64,000 nucleotides of DNA from Butyrivibrio sp. VCD2006 (GTDB lineage: Bacteria; Bacillota; Clostridia; Lachnospirales; Lachnospiraceae). The DNA lies in the NCBI RefSeq assembly GCF_000423925.1, contig NZ_AUIX01000002.1:1-64000 (forward strand). The letters run 5' to 3'. Positions 44,492-52,917 of the stretch are shown here, piece by piece. Made by a program: the position numbers and the translations under genes. Under the pieces are notes generated by a model. It was not told the origin of the DNA and did no database searches. It saw nothing but the letters and a program-made list of their open reading frames with translations. How positions within the stretch are numbered: the first letter of the stretch is position 1; each line of letters starts with the position of its first letter.

Positions 44492-46681
44492 ATGAATAAG
44501 AGAAATGTTATTTTAAGAAAAATCAGCAGACTATTAGCCTGCTTTATTGTGTTTATACTTGTGTGCGGCAACGTAGCTATTGCCGCTGATTCTGTTGGTG
44601 AGGAAATACTTGTAGAAGAAACTTATATAGAACCAGCGGATATTGGTGAAGAGGCTTCCACAGATCAAACGGGTTCCGGTGAACTGATAACTGAGGACCA
44701 AGGCGGTTCGAGCGAAGAAACTGTTACAGACCAAATTCAGGTAGTAGAAGTTAAAGAAGAACAGGATAATTCAGATACTTACAATGATGAACAAAATAGT
44801 AGTCAAAATGAAACAAATGAAGAGCATGACTACTATGATATTGAACTGACTGATGAGCAGAAGGAAGAACTATACGAGCAGATTGACAGGGAAGAGATCG
44901 CCCAGTCTATTAATAAGGATGAGCTTGCTGCTCAGATAAATGAAGAAGAGCTAAAGCTTGAAATAAATGACGAGGAGTTAATAGCTTTGATAGATAATAA
45001 CGAACTCCTTACTTTGATTACTGAGGAAGAGCTCAAGGAAGAGTATGAAAAGAGAAAGATAGAAGCAGCTATAGCGGCAGGTGTAGACCCTCAAACGCTT
45101 AATAAAGAGGAGGTTGATCCGCATCCTATCGATGTTACAGATATTAAAATTCCGGTTTATGGATCAACTTCACCATTCAACTATATTGTTGATCCGTTGG
45201 GACTTGTTTATGCAACTAAAGGTGCCCGATATGGTGGCGGTGATATTGAGAAAGATGCAGCTTTGCTATTTAGAAACAAAGAGGGAGAGTATCTTCTTTC
45301 GAGCAGAACTGACTCTCAGAAAATTGTAAATCAAAGTAATGTTCCTGTTAAAATAAAGATTTTGGCTAAAGTGAAAGATGGTCAGGATGTACACTTGAAT
45401 GATAGTTCTGATTTTGATGGGAATGATGAGTGTAGCCTTTTCTTTGCACTTGTAGATGATGATGGAAATGAATATCCGCTTGATAAATCCGGTGAAGCAA
45501 AGATAGAGGTTGAACTTAAGGCGGCACCTGATGATGCTTATGTATTTACCTGGGATGAGAATGCTCAGAAATATAATCGCACCTTGACAGCTGTTGATGA
45601 AAGCAGTTTTGATTCATGCTCATTCAGGTTGATAGGTGCTTGCAATAAATATAGTGACTGGCGCAACGTCGGAGAACTTCCTCAGATCAGCGTTTCAATA
45701 CAATCCGAACCCATCCTTACCGATTGGAATGCGGTAAATGCCAAGAAGGAAGCAGAAAAGAAGGCAAAATTCGAGAAGGAAGCCGCAGATCTTGAGCTTA
45801 TAAGACAAGAGAAGCTTGAGGAACTCAGGCAAATTGTTTTAGAGAAGCTTAAGGAGAAGAAGCTTGAAGTTTTAAAGGAAGAGAAGCTTGAAGAGCTATT
45901 CGAAGCTGAAGTAGACAGGCTTGTAGCAGAAGAGTTTGAGAGGCTATTGGAAGAAAAGCTTGAGGAGCTGGCAGAAGAAGCAAAGGAAAGAAGTAGACAG
46001 GATAATGCGGATGCTGATAACAACGAAGAGACAAATCCTGAAGAAGTAAATCCTGAAGAAACGCCTACGGATGGAAGTGAAGGACAGCCGGGAGATGAGG
46101 CTTCGGAGCAACAGGAAAGCCAGTCCGGAGACCAGACTTCAGAACAGCAGGAAGGCCAGCCGGCTGATCAGAATAGTGTACAACCTGAGGAACAACAGGG
46201 AACACAGCCTACCGAGGAGCAGACGCCTCAACCTGAAGAACAACAGGTGCCTCAGCCTGAAGAGGAGCAGACATCTCAGTCCGAAAATCAGCAGGAAGCT
46301 TTGCCCGAAGAAGAACAGGTAACTCAGTCTGAAGAAGCTCAAAGTGCACAGTCAGAGGATATGCAGGAAGTAATACCTGAGGAAGACTATCAGGAAATCC
46401 AGCCGGAAGAGGAAATTCAGGATGACTGGCAGGAGGGGATTCCTGCAGAAGAACAGACAATAGATGAGCAGTATCAGTCAGAGGATTCATACGAAGAGGC
46501 TCCTACTACAGAGTATTATGAGGAGACAGAGGAGGAAACTCTTTTAGAAAGCTATGAAGTAGAAACTTCCGACGAAGAATTCGAGATCATAGAGGAACCT
46601 TACATCGAGCCGGAACCCGTTTATTCAGAGGAACCACGATATTTTGAAATGCCGGAAGATCAGGATGCGCTGGTTGAATAA
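44492..46681 (+). CDS. Large secreted acidic protein with FNYxVDPxGL domain
   Basis: 729 residues, start behind GGAGGTGG. Signal peptide with cut near AIA-AD (~31). An acidic Glu/Asp/Thr-rich stretch with several DEQKEELYEQI-like helices (~120-200) follows. The beta-rich domain shared with the protein at 25664 spans ~215-410 (FNYIVDPLGLVYATK near 228; KIVNQSNVPVKIKI). A Lys/Glu coiled coil occupies ~415-505 and a Gln/Glu/Pro-rich tail of repeats such as PEEQQ fills ~510-729. No sorting motif or C-terminal membrane segment. Likely an extracellular scaffold or surface protein. Composition gives very low confidence on function. Confidence 0.75.
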   Translation: MNKRNVILRKISRLLACFIVFILVCGNVAIAADSVGEEILVEETYIEPADIGEEASTDQTGSGELITEDQGGSSEETVTDQIQVVEVKEEQDNSDTYNDEQNSSQNETNEEHDYYDIELTDEQKEELYEQIDREEIAQSINKDELAAQINEEELKLEINDEELIALIDNNELLTLITEEELKEEYEKRKIEAAIAAGVDPQTLNKEEVDPHPIDVTDIKIPVYGSTSPFNYIVDPLGLVYATKGARYGGGDIEKDAALLFRNKEGEYLLSSRTDSQKIVNQSNVPVKIKILAKVKDGQDVHLNDSSDFDGNDECSLFFALVDDDGNEYPLDKSGEAKIEVELKAAPDDAYVFTWDENAQKYNRTLTAVDESSFDSCSFRLIGACNKYSDWRNVGELPQISVSIQSEPILTDWNAVNAKKEAEKKAKFEKEAADLELIRQEKLEELRQIVLEKLKEKKLEVLKEEKLEELFEAEVDRLVAEEFERLLEEKLEELAEEAKERSRQDNADADNNEETNPEEVNPEETPTDGSEGQPGDEASEQQESQSGDQTSEQQEGQPADQNSVQPEEQQGTQPTEEQTPQPEEQQVPQPEEEQTSQSENQQEALPEEEQVTQSEEAQSAQSEDMQEVIPEEDYQEIQPEEEIQDDWQEGIPAEEQTIDEQYQSEDSYEEAPTTEYYEETEEETLLESYEVETSDEEFEIIEEPYIEPEPVYSEEPRYFEMPEDQDALVE

Positions 46682-46708
46682 TAATAATTGAACATTGCCA
46701 ATTTTTCT

Positions 46709-46770
46709 TTTACTACTCCCCCAAAAGATAGTATAATTTTCTTAATAATACTTACCTGGGGGAGTTTTTT
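46709..46770 (+). promoter_or_regulatory. Promoter enclosed by an inverted repeat that covers the ribosome site
   Basis: TTTACT (46709-46714), 17 bases, TATAAT (46732-46737). A perfect 9-base inverted repeat, ACTCCCCCA (46715-46723) and TGGGGGAGT (46757-46765), brackets the -10 box. The right arm contains the ribosome site GGGGGAG, six bases before ATG 46771. It could be a DNA operator, and for read-through transcripts a hairpin hiding the ribosome site (followed by T6). Confidence 0.55.
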
Positions 46771-49542
46771 ATGGGGACAAATCACAGAATCCATTTCGGA
46801 TTTCTTTTCCATGTGAATTTTTATCATGCCGGCCTTGGTGATACGAATGATGAAAAGGGCTTTGGGCGTGATCTTGCGCGGATTCGCGACATACTCGAGG
46901 TTTTAGGAAAAGCTAATAATGATGGGCAGCCGGTGCGTGCGGTTTGGGATTTTGAAAATGACTACACGCTTAGACGGATACTGCCTTCGCTTGGGCCGGA
47001 TGTGATAGACGGTGTTAAGACGCGGCTTCGAGAGCGGGGAGATGAGCTTGTTTTTTCAGGAAAACATGCAGGGCTTTTTGCCGGCATGACGGGGAAAGAG
47101 CTTCATTTTGCCCTTCACTATAAATCAAATGAACTTGGAGAGACTTCAAGTATTCTTCGTACCGAGGGAGATATCTTTTCGCCTGCAATAATCGGTAGAC
47201 TTAAAAAGTCAGGCGTCAGTGCGGTCCTTTTGGGAAACAGCAACGTTGGTCCCAATGCGCTTTCTACAATTACTAAAGATCTTAGAAAAAATACCTACGC
47301 AAAATTCAATCCTGCCACATATAGGCATGGTAACAATTCTATAACTGTACTTCCGTATTATACGCCGGCTGATTTTCTTGAGGAGGGTTCTCTTACGAAG
47401 TTTTTGAATAATCTTCATGATAAGCAGGTTTCAGGCGAGATAGATGGAGATGTATACGTACTCGTAGGTGCTGATGTCAGAAGTCCCTGGTGGGAGAATA
47501 TGGAAGTGAGGAGTATTTTCAAAAAATCCTCCGGAACTGAAGGACTTCCCGGATTTGTTAAAGCACTTAGAAAGCTTGATTATATCGCTTACAACACACC
47601 CACAGGATACCTTTTGGACCATGGCCCTGTATCGGAGATCTCGTTTGCAGGCGATATGGCGGAGGGCACAAGCGGTGACCTGTCCGCATATAGTGAACTT
47701 CCGTACGACAGACTTATATGGACGAGAATCGAGAGAGCCAGAATCGGCAGCAGGGTTTACAGCGCAGAGAGAACCTCTGACTCGCTTTCCGACAGAGTAA
47801 GGCTTCTTTCGGCATCTGAGTTTGGACTGTTTTCACCTGCTCCCGCAAAGGACAGATTTACCGAGATGGACAGACTTTCTGCCGAGATCCAGAAGGTTGA
47901 GAGAAAAGCCATAAATGAAAAAGAGATGTCGATGCGCACCAGTGGCCGCCAGAGGCTGAATAACAGTGCTATCGGAAAACATCATTATTCAAGAAGAAAG
48001 GATGACGAGGAAAGAAATTCCTTCATCATAATGAATACCAAGGGACAGAGGACTGTCAGCTTCCAGCTTGCAATAGAAGCAGGTCAGTGTCCAAAAATCG
48101 ACACACTTGTTTTGGAGTGTGATGACTGCCAGATACGCGCTTATACAGCGGTGGAGATGAGCAGGGAAAATGGTTACATCAATTCTGTATTTGTGGTTAT
48201 GAGATTTGATGAAGCCCAGACGAATTATAAGATTTATTATCATTTTGATCGTTCCGATTTACCAAAGGAGCCCCATAAGCCCCTTATTGAGTTAAAGCCT
48301 GAGGATCATCCGGTTTTCCATGCTGAGGGTGCCATGAAAAGACTCCTTGAGGCTCAGGGCAAATTAAAACCGGCTCCGGCTTCTGATTCCATGGCAGAGA
48401 GGAATCATGCTGTTGAAGAGCGTATCGCTGCCATGAATAACGAACATGGGATTGTGAGAGCAAAAGCGATCACGCCTGAGAGTGAGAGAGACAGCTACGT
48501 TATAACAAGCCCTGATCATAAGCTGAGAATAGTTGTCAGTGGAATGGGAGCTACTAAGGGTAAGATCCGTGAGGTATTTTACGGTGATGAGAGAATAGGA
48601 GATAATCAGTTCCTTTCATCATTTGTGAAAAGCGGCGGTAATGTTTCGGAGTTTACATGCGAAGAAATTAAGGACGCAGAGCTTTCAGGACTAGGTGAAG
48701 GTGTGATGATCACAGGGGCGGTTCACGCAGCAGGTGAATCCACACCCGGAAGATATAAAATGCAGATCATTAAGTCTCCTGCGCTAAAAGGAATCGAGGG
48801 AGTGCTTGTCCAGATGGATGTCACTTATCCGAATCTTGAGGGAGTTGGCACAGCGTTCCTTGAGGAAATAGCACCTTTCCAGATTTCACCGCAGTATCGC
48901 GCCGGAGTATCCATCCTTAGGAAGAGCTTTAACGGTGTCGTAAGTGACTATCCGGTTTCATCCTTCCCTAAGGCTGTTCGTGCGAATGAAAATCTTGCAT
49001 CCTTCAACAATCATATGACAGCCGGAATCGTAGGTTCGAAGGGAGCGCTTTCGGGACTTCTGATAGGTGTAACAAGAACCGTGCTTGGCGGATTCGCAAT
49101 GTGCCCCGGCAGACTTATGACAGATGGTGAGGGACAGCACCTTAGCCTGAATCCTTTTGGAACCTATGGCATTCAGAATAAGCAATATCCTTCGAACAGC
49201 GAAGGCTTACTTCAGAAATATGCGGATGCAATGGTGAATGAAAGAAAAGTCAACACAGCTGCAGGCTATAGCGGAGTAAGTGAGAGATTCTGCTTTGTGC
49301 TTACGGGATTTAGCGGAGCAACTCCGAGTGAAGGCTTGCTTGCAGAGCTTTCATCATTCTGCGATGGAGCAATAATCTGCGGAGACGAGACCGGAGTTAT
49401 CCATCCCTTCGAGGGAGATAATGTGAAGCTTCCTGAAAAATACAGAGAACTTCCGATTGGAACCTCCAGAAGAGAAGATAATATAAATGATAAAACAATC
49501 AAGGGAGAGCTCGTAAAATATCTTGCAAAAAAACGCAGGTAA
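46771..49542 (+). CDS. Large cytoplasmic protein, possible GH38/GH57-like hydrolase
   Basis: 923 residues without signal peptide. The first ~300 residues (HFGFLFHVNFYHAGLGD, RAVWDFENDYTLRRILP, GDELVFSGKHAGLFAGM, EGDIFSPAIIGRLKKSG) resemble the barrel of GH38/GH57-type polysaccharide enzymes. Region ~390-480 is charged and variable. The second half is beta-rich (RKSFNGVVSDYPVSSFPKA, FGTYGIQNKQYPSNSEG). This is similar to mannosidase-like proteins, but catalytic acids cannot be assigned by eye. Base use is less AT-rich than the island, closer to the core genes. Expressed from the regulated promoter just upstream. Function uncertain. Confidence 0.5.
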   Translation: MGTNHRIHFGFLFHVNFYHAGLGDTNDEKGFGRDLARIRDILEVLGKANNDGQPVRAVWDFENDYTLRRILPSLGPDVIDGVKTRLRERGDELVFSGKHAGLFAGMTGKELHFALHYKSNELGETSSILRTEGDIFSPAIIGRLKKSGVSAVLLGNSNVGPNALSTITKDLRKNTYAKFNPATYRHGNNSITVLPYYTPADFLEEGSLTKFLNNLHDKQVSGEIDGDVYVLVGADVRSPWWENMEVRSIFKKSSGTEGLPGFVKALRKLDYIAYNTPTGYLLDHGPVSEISFAGDMAEGTSGDLSAYSELPYDRLIWTRIERARIGSRVYSAERTSDSLSDRVRLLSASEFGLFSPAPAKDRFTEMDRLSAEIQKVERKAINEKEMSMRTSGRQRLNNSAIGKHHYSRRKDDEERNSFIIMNTKGQRTVSFQLAIEAGQCPKIDTLVLECDDCQIRAYTAVEMSRENGYINSVFVVMRFDEAQTNYKIYYHFDRSDLPKEPHKPLIELKPEDHPVFHAEGAMKRLLEAQGKLKPAPASDSMAERNHAVEERIAAMNNEHGIVRAKAITPESERDSYVITSPDHKLRIVVSGMGATKGKIREVFYGDERIGDNQFLSSFVKSGGNVSEFTCEEIKDAELSGLGEGVMITGAVHAAGESTPGRYKMQIIKSPALKGIEGVLVQMDVTYPNLEGVGTAFLEEIAPFQISPQYRAGVSILRKSFNGVVSDYPVSSFPKAVRANENLASFNNHMTAGIVGSKGALSGLLIGVTRTVLGGFAMCPGRLMTDGEGQHLSLNPFGTYGIQNKQYPSNSEGLLQKYADAMVNERKVNTAAGYSGVSERFCFVLTGFSGATPSEGLLAELSSFCDGAIICGDETGVIHPFEGDNVKLPEKYRELPIGTSRREDNINDKTIKGELVKYLAKKRR

Positions 49543-49627
49543 AAGGATTATACTCATTATCGGAGAAAATTTCGTTAATGGTATAAAAATATTGACGAAG
49601 GCATTGATTGTCTGATATCTTAAACAA

Positions 49628-49675
49628 AGGCAAAGGCGCCATTCCATTGGGATAAGTGTCTTTGCCTATATTTAT
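49628..49675 (+). terminator. Intrinsic terminator after the 923-residue protein gene
   Basis: AGGCAAAG (49628-49635) pairs with CTTTGCCT (49660-49667), loop of 24 bases, followed by ATATTTATTTTT. Long loop but perfect 8-bp stem and T-rich tail. Confidence 0.5.
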
Positions 49676-49696
49676 TTTTGACAGAGTAATACCTCT

Positions 49697-49887
49697 CCAT
49701 TGGGTGAGGGTACAGTGGCAATATAAATGCCTTTCCATTGGGTGAGGGTACAGTGGCAATATAAATGCCTTTCCATTGGGTGAGGGTAAAATGGCAATAT
49801 AAATGCCTTCCCATTGGGTGAGGGTAAAATGGCAATATAAATGCCTTCCCCTTGGGGGGAAGGTGGCACGAAGTGCCGGATGAGGGG
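49697..49887 (+). repeat. 38-bp tandem array ending in a REP-like element
   Basis: Four direct copies of a 38-base unit start at 49697, 49735, 49773 and 49811, each CCATTGGGTGAGGGTA-type followed by an AATATAAATGCC linker. The array then runs into a full REP-like copy (49841-49887, with GGTGGCACGAAGTGCCGGATGAGGG). Each unit has the first and last parts of the REP element with the middle deleted. The period is not a multiple of three and the array is non-coding. It lies 58 bases before glnA. Confidence 0.85.
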
Positions 49888-49944
49888 TTTCCACAATACA
49901 TAGCGGTAGCGCCGCCGCATATTAAGGCGCAGAAAGAGGACGAA

Positions 49945-51300
49945 ATGGGTAATCTGACCAAAAAGGATATCTTTAGAATAGTTAAGGAAGAGGATGTTGC
50001 TTTCATAAGGCTTCAGTTCTGTGACATCTTCGGAACTCCCAAAAACATAGCAATAACAGCCGGGCAGCTTGAAAGCGCATTGAATAACGATTGCATGTTT
50101 GATGGCTCTGCAATTGAAGGATTCACCGGTCTTGCAGGCGATGATTTCGAGGATCTTGAGAGTGATATGTATCTCTATCCGGACCTTGACAGCTTCCAGA
50201 TTTATCCCTGGAGACCTCAGAGCGGAAAAGTTGCGAGAATGTTCTGCGATGTTTACACCGCAGACAGAAAGCCTTTTAACGGAGATTCCAGATCAATTCT
50301 TAAGAGAGTACTTGCTGAGGCAAAGGAAATGGGACTTACCTTCAAGGCTGATCCTGAGCTTGAGTTTTTCTTATTTGATCTTGATGATGAGGGACAGCCC
50401 ACAACACAGACCCATGAAAATGCAGGCTATTTTGACCTTGCACCCGCTGATCAGGGTGAGAATGTGCGCCGTGATATCATCATGAACCTGGAGGAGCTCG
50501 ATTTTAATATCACTTCATCACATCATGAGATTTCACCTGCACAGCATGAGATTGATTTCACAGAGGATGATGCTCAGAGAATGGCTGATATGATCATGAC
50601 CTTCAAGATGACGGTCAAGACTATAGCTAAGAGACATGGCCTTTATGCGACCTTCATGCCTAAGCCCAAGGAAGGCGTAAATGGTTCGGGTATGCATATA
50701 AATATTCTCTGCGAGGATGAGGAAGGCAATGATCTTTTTGCAGGAAAAGATGGCAAGCTTTCAGCTCTTGCAAATCAGTTCATCGCAGGCGTCCTTGACC
50801 ATATCTGCGGAATGACCCTGGTTACGAATCCTATTGTTAACTCATATAAGAGACTGGTACCCGGCTACGATGCACCGGTTAACGTTTCATGGTCAGCATC
50901 CTCCACCAATAGAAGTGCGCTCATAAGAATCCCTTCAATGGCGGGAAGAAATGCAAGAATTGAGCTCAGAAACCCCGATGCAGCATGCAATCCTTACCTT
51001 GCTCTTGCGCTTATTCTGGCAGCAGGTATGGATGGAATTAAGAAGGAGATGACACCTCCCGCAGAGCTCAAGGTCAACCTTAAGAATAAGACCGATGAGG
51101 AACTCAGAAAGACAAAGCTTTCCACACTTCCTGAAACTCTTGGAGAAGCAATCGAAGCTTATAAAAAGGATATGTTTGTAAAGAAGGTACTTGGCGAAGC
51201 CGTATTTAACAGATATCTCGATGCAAAGCGCAGCGAGTGGAAGAACTTCCGCACCTGCGTGACACAGTGGGAGATTCGTGAGTATTTGAATAAGCAGTAA
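49945..51300 (+). CDS. glnA: Type I glutamine synthetase
   Basis: 451 residues from ATG 49945 (AGAGGA just upstream; an in-frame start at 49852 would lie inside the repeat). Beta-grasp N-terminus with FCDIFGTPKNIAI, and catalytic motifs FDGSAIEGF, PELEFFLFD, HHEISPAQHEID, GSGMHINI, NSYKRLVPGYDAPV and the C-terminal RNPDAACNPYLALALIL. The length fits GSI-alpha of Clostridia; no adenylylation-site tyrosine motif is evident. Makes glutamine from glutamate, ammonia and ATP. Followed by a tandem duplication of its 3' end and then an ANTAR regulator. Confidence 0.95.
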   Translation: MGNLTKKDIFRIVKEEDVAFIRLQFCDIFGTPKNIAITAGQLESALNNDCMFDGSAIEGFTGLAGDDFEDLESDMYLYPDLDSFQIYPWRPQSGKVARMFCDVYTADRKPFNGDSRSILKRVLAEAKEMGLTFKADPELEFFLFDLDDEGQPTTQTHENAGYFDLAPADQGENVRRDIIMNLEELDFNITSSHHEISPAQHEIDFTEDDAQRMADMIMTFKMTVKTIAKRHGLYATFMPKPKEGVNGSGMHINILCEDEEGNDLFAGKDGKLSALANQFIAGVLDHICGMTLVTNPIVNSYKRLVPGYDAPVNVSWSASSTNRSALIRIPSMAGRNARIELRNPDAACNPYLALALILAAGMDGIKKEMTPPAELKVNLKNKTDEELRKTKLSTLPETLGEAIEAYKKDMFVKKVLGEAVFNRYLDAKRSEWKNFRTCVTQWEIREYLNKQ

Positions 51301-51460
51301 CGGTATTAGCGTTTGAAAAGCAGTAACGGTATTAGCATTTGAAAAAGCAGTAACGGTATTAGCGTTTGAAAAGCAGTAACGTTATTAGCATTTGAATAAA
51401 CAGTAATCGTATTAGCATTTGAATAAACTGTAATTGTATTAGCCTTTGAATTAAGAAGAA
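51285..51460 (+). repeat. Tandem duplication spanning the glnA stop codon
   Basis: Six copies of a 26-27-base unit (TTTGAATAAGCAGTAACGGT type) start at 51285, 51312, 51338, 51365, 51391 and 51418, with a partial seventh at 51445. The first unit contains the last codons and stop of glnA. Copies diverge gradually downstream, as after slippage and decay. Several copies keep a TAA. Confidence 0.85.
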
Positions 51461-51493
51461 TCAATATTTTTAGGGGATAGGCCGGTATTTTAT

Positions 51494-51541
51494 AGCCTTC
51501 CCCCTCTGGGGGAAGGTGTCGGCGCAGCCGACGGATGAGGG
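51494..51541 (+). repeat. REP-like intergenic element
   Basis: Full copy: AGCCTTCCCCCTCTGGGGG, then GGTGTCGGCGCAGCCGAC, then GGATGAGGG. Two dyads are visible (CCCCC/GGGGG and GTCGGC/GCCGAC). The terminal GATGAGGG runs into the ANTAR gene. Confidence 0.85.
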
Positions 51542-51555
51542 TCTTAGGGAAGAGT

Positions 51556-52107
51556 TTGCAAAACATTATCGTTGCATTCGCAAAGCAGACGGATGCGCAG
51601 AATTTCAAAAGCATACTGATGCGTGGCGGTTTTGAGATCGCCTACGTATGCCAGACCGGTGCACAGGTTCTTACAGCGATGGAGAACCTGGGTAGCGGCG
51701 TGGTTATTTGCGGCTCAAGGCTGGGTGATATGATGTGCACCGAGCTTTCTGAGGATATGTCTGTGTATTTCAAAATGCTATTGGTTGCGAGCCCCGCTAA
51801 GGCAGACGAACTGGGACTTCAAAGTTATGAAAATATCGTCTATCTGCCCACACCTCTTAAAAAGGATGACCTTTTTTCAACTCTCAGTATGATGATAGAG
51901 GGCGTGCAGGTCAGACGTAAAAAAATCAAGGATAATCGCAGGTTCAGAAGCAGTGAGGAACAGAAAATAATCGATGAGGCCAAGGCAATCCTCATGGAGC
52001 GTCACAATATGACTGAACCTGAGGCTCATAAATATCTTCAAAAGTGCTCCATGGATTCAGGCACGTCTTTGCTCGAGACGGCTGAAATGGTTGGAGCTTT
52101 TAAGTAA
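51556..52107 (+). CDS. ANTAR-domain regulator with pseudo-receiver
   Basis: About 183 residues from TTG 51556 (AGGGAAGAG upstream); an ATG at 51535 inside the repeat is possible. The N-terminal ~110 residues have a receiver fold but lack the acidic pocket and the phospho-acceptor Asp: VVICGSRLGD stands where VVxxD is expected. The C-terminal ~55 residues (EAKAILMERHNMTEPEAHKYLQKCSMDSGTSLLETAEMV) are an ANTAR RNA-binding domain. ANTAR proteins prevent termination by binding paired leader hairpins. Its position just after glnA is typical for Firmicutes nitrogen control. Confidence 0.85.
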   Translation: MQNIIVAFAKQTDAQNFKSILMRGGFEIAYVCQTGAQVLTAMENLGSGVVICGSRLGDMMCTELSEDMSVYFKMLLVASPAKADELGLQSYENIVYLPTPLKKDDLFSTLSMMIEGVQVRRKKIKDNRRFRSSEEQKIIDEAKAILMERHNMTEPEAHKYLQKCSMDSGTSLLETAEMVGAFK

Positions 52108-52248
52108 TCACCTAGCGAGGTCCTTTCGAGCTTGGTGTACTACTTAGTTCCGTCGAGCGAAGCGAGAGCGGAACTTCCTCGTGAAAAATGGGTGAAAAAT
52201 GGAAATAATCGGACCATAACTTCTTTTTAATCTATGCCTCCCCTATGG

Positions 52249-52254
52249 TATAAT
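52249..52254 (+). promoter_or_regulatory. Extended -10 promoter of the thioesterase gene
   Basis: TATAAT at 52249-52254 preceded by TGG, the same TGG-TATAAT string as at 28100. Upstream (52146-52178) lies a 7-bp hairpin AGTTCCG/CGGAACT. The gene start is at 52337. Confidence 0.45.
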
Positions 52255-52270
52255 AAATTTACCCGAAACT

Positions 52271-52312
52271 TTCTATCTGGTAGAAGGTGTCAGCGCAGCT
52301 GACTGATGAGGG
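52271..52312 (+). repeat. Degenerate REP-like element
   Basis: Shortened copy: TTCTATCTGGTAGAAGG, then GTGTCAGCGCAGCTGAC, then TGATGAGGG. The first dyad is changed and the last part keeps the family ending. It lies 24 bases before the thioesterase start, downstream of its promoter. Confidence 0.7.
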
Positions 52313-52336
52313 AAATACATAGGCGGAGGGTCACGT

Positions 52337-52846
52337 ATGAACAATAGAGTTTTTCATGTAGATCACCAAATTTCCAGTAAAAATGTTGATGAATCGGTCA
52401 CAGAGTGGACTAGAGTTGTCAAATATAGTGAGGCAAATGGATATGACAGGCTTTATGGAGGCGAGCTCGTTAGCTGGATAGAGCAGGTTGCAGGAACAGT
52501 TGCACTGCGTCATGCCGGAACGCCCGTTACAACTGCAGCAATCGATAACATGCAGTTTAAGCAGACTATCAATCTCAATGACATTGTTGTTCTTATAGGT
52601 AGGATCACACATGTTGGACGCACATCCATGGAGGTGCGTGTGGATACCTATGTGGAGGATCTTCGCACCGGAATGAGACATGTTGTGAACAGAGCTTATC
52701 TCACAGAAGTATGTGTTGATGAAGAAGGAAGGCCCACAACTGTTCCATATGGTCTGAATGTCAGAACAGAGGTCGAGAGAGCAGAGTGGCAGGGCGCAGA
52801 GAAGAGAAGAGAGCTTCGTGCGCAGAGGAGAAAAGAGGGCTTTTAA
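52337..52846 (+). CDS. Acyl-CoA thioesterase (hotdog fold)
   Basis: 169 residues, start behind GGAGGG. Hotdog-fold motifs of the YciA/BACH class: NANGYDRLYGGELVSWIEQV (helix with the acid), NMQFKQTINLNDIVVL, GRTSMEVRV, and an RAYLTEV strand. Hydrolyses acyl-CoA to free acid and CoA; substrate range unknown. C-terminal ~25 residues are very basic and Arg/Lys/Glu-rich. Precedes an HD-GYP gene. Confidence 0.85.
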   Translation: MNNRVFHVDHQISSKNVDESVTEWTRVVKYSEANGYDRLYGGELVSWIEQVAGTVALRHAGTPVTTAAIDNMQFKQTINLNDIVVLIGRITHVGRTSMEVRVDTYVEDLRTGMRHVVNRAYLTEVCVDEEGRPTTVPYGLNVRTEVERAEWQGAEKRRELRAQRRKEGF

Positions 52847-52917
52847 AAATCTCCGTAATGTATTAGAATTTAGTTTTGGATTCAGAGGGGAATTAATGAA
52901 TCGAGGGAAATCATTTA

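Noticed and set aside
44492..46681. LPXTG or other sorting signal in the large secreted protein
   Set aside because: The C-terminus is acidic with no LPXTG, hydrophobic segment or basic tail.
49697..49848. CRISPR-like array
   Set aside because: Repeats are directly adjoining with no unique spacers and no cas genes nearby; it is a tandem repeat derived from a REP element.
49499..50006. Minus-strand frames with repeated histidine- and tyrosine-rich peptides over the 38-bp array
   Set aside because: They are translations of the non-coding tandem repeat in all frames; the period is not a multiple of three and no ribosome site is present.
51285..51460. CRISPR-like array after glnA
   Set aside because: 26-27-base units adjoin without spacers and arise from the glnA 3' end.
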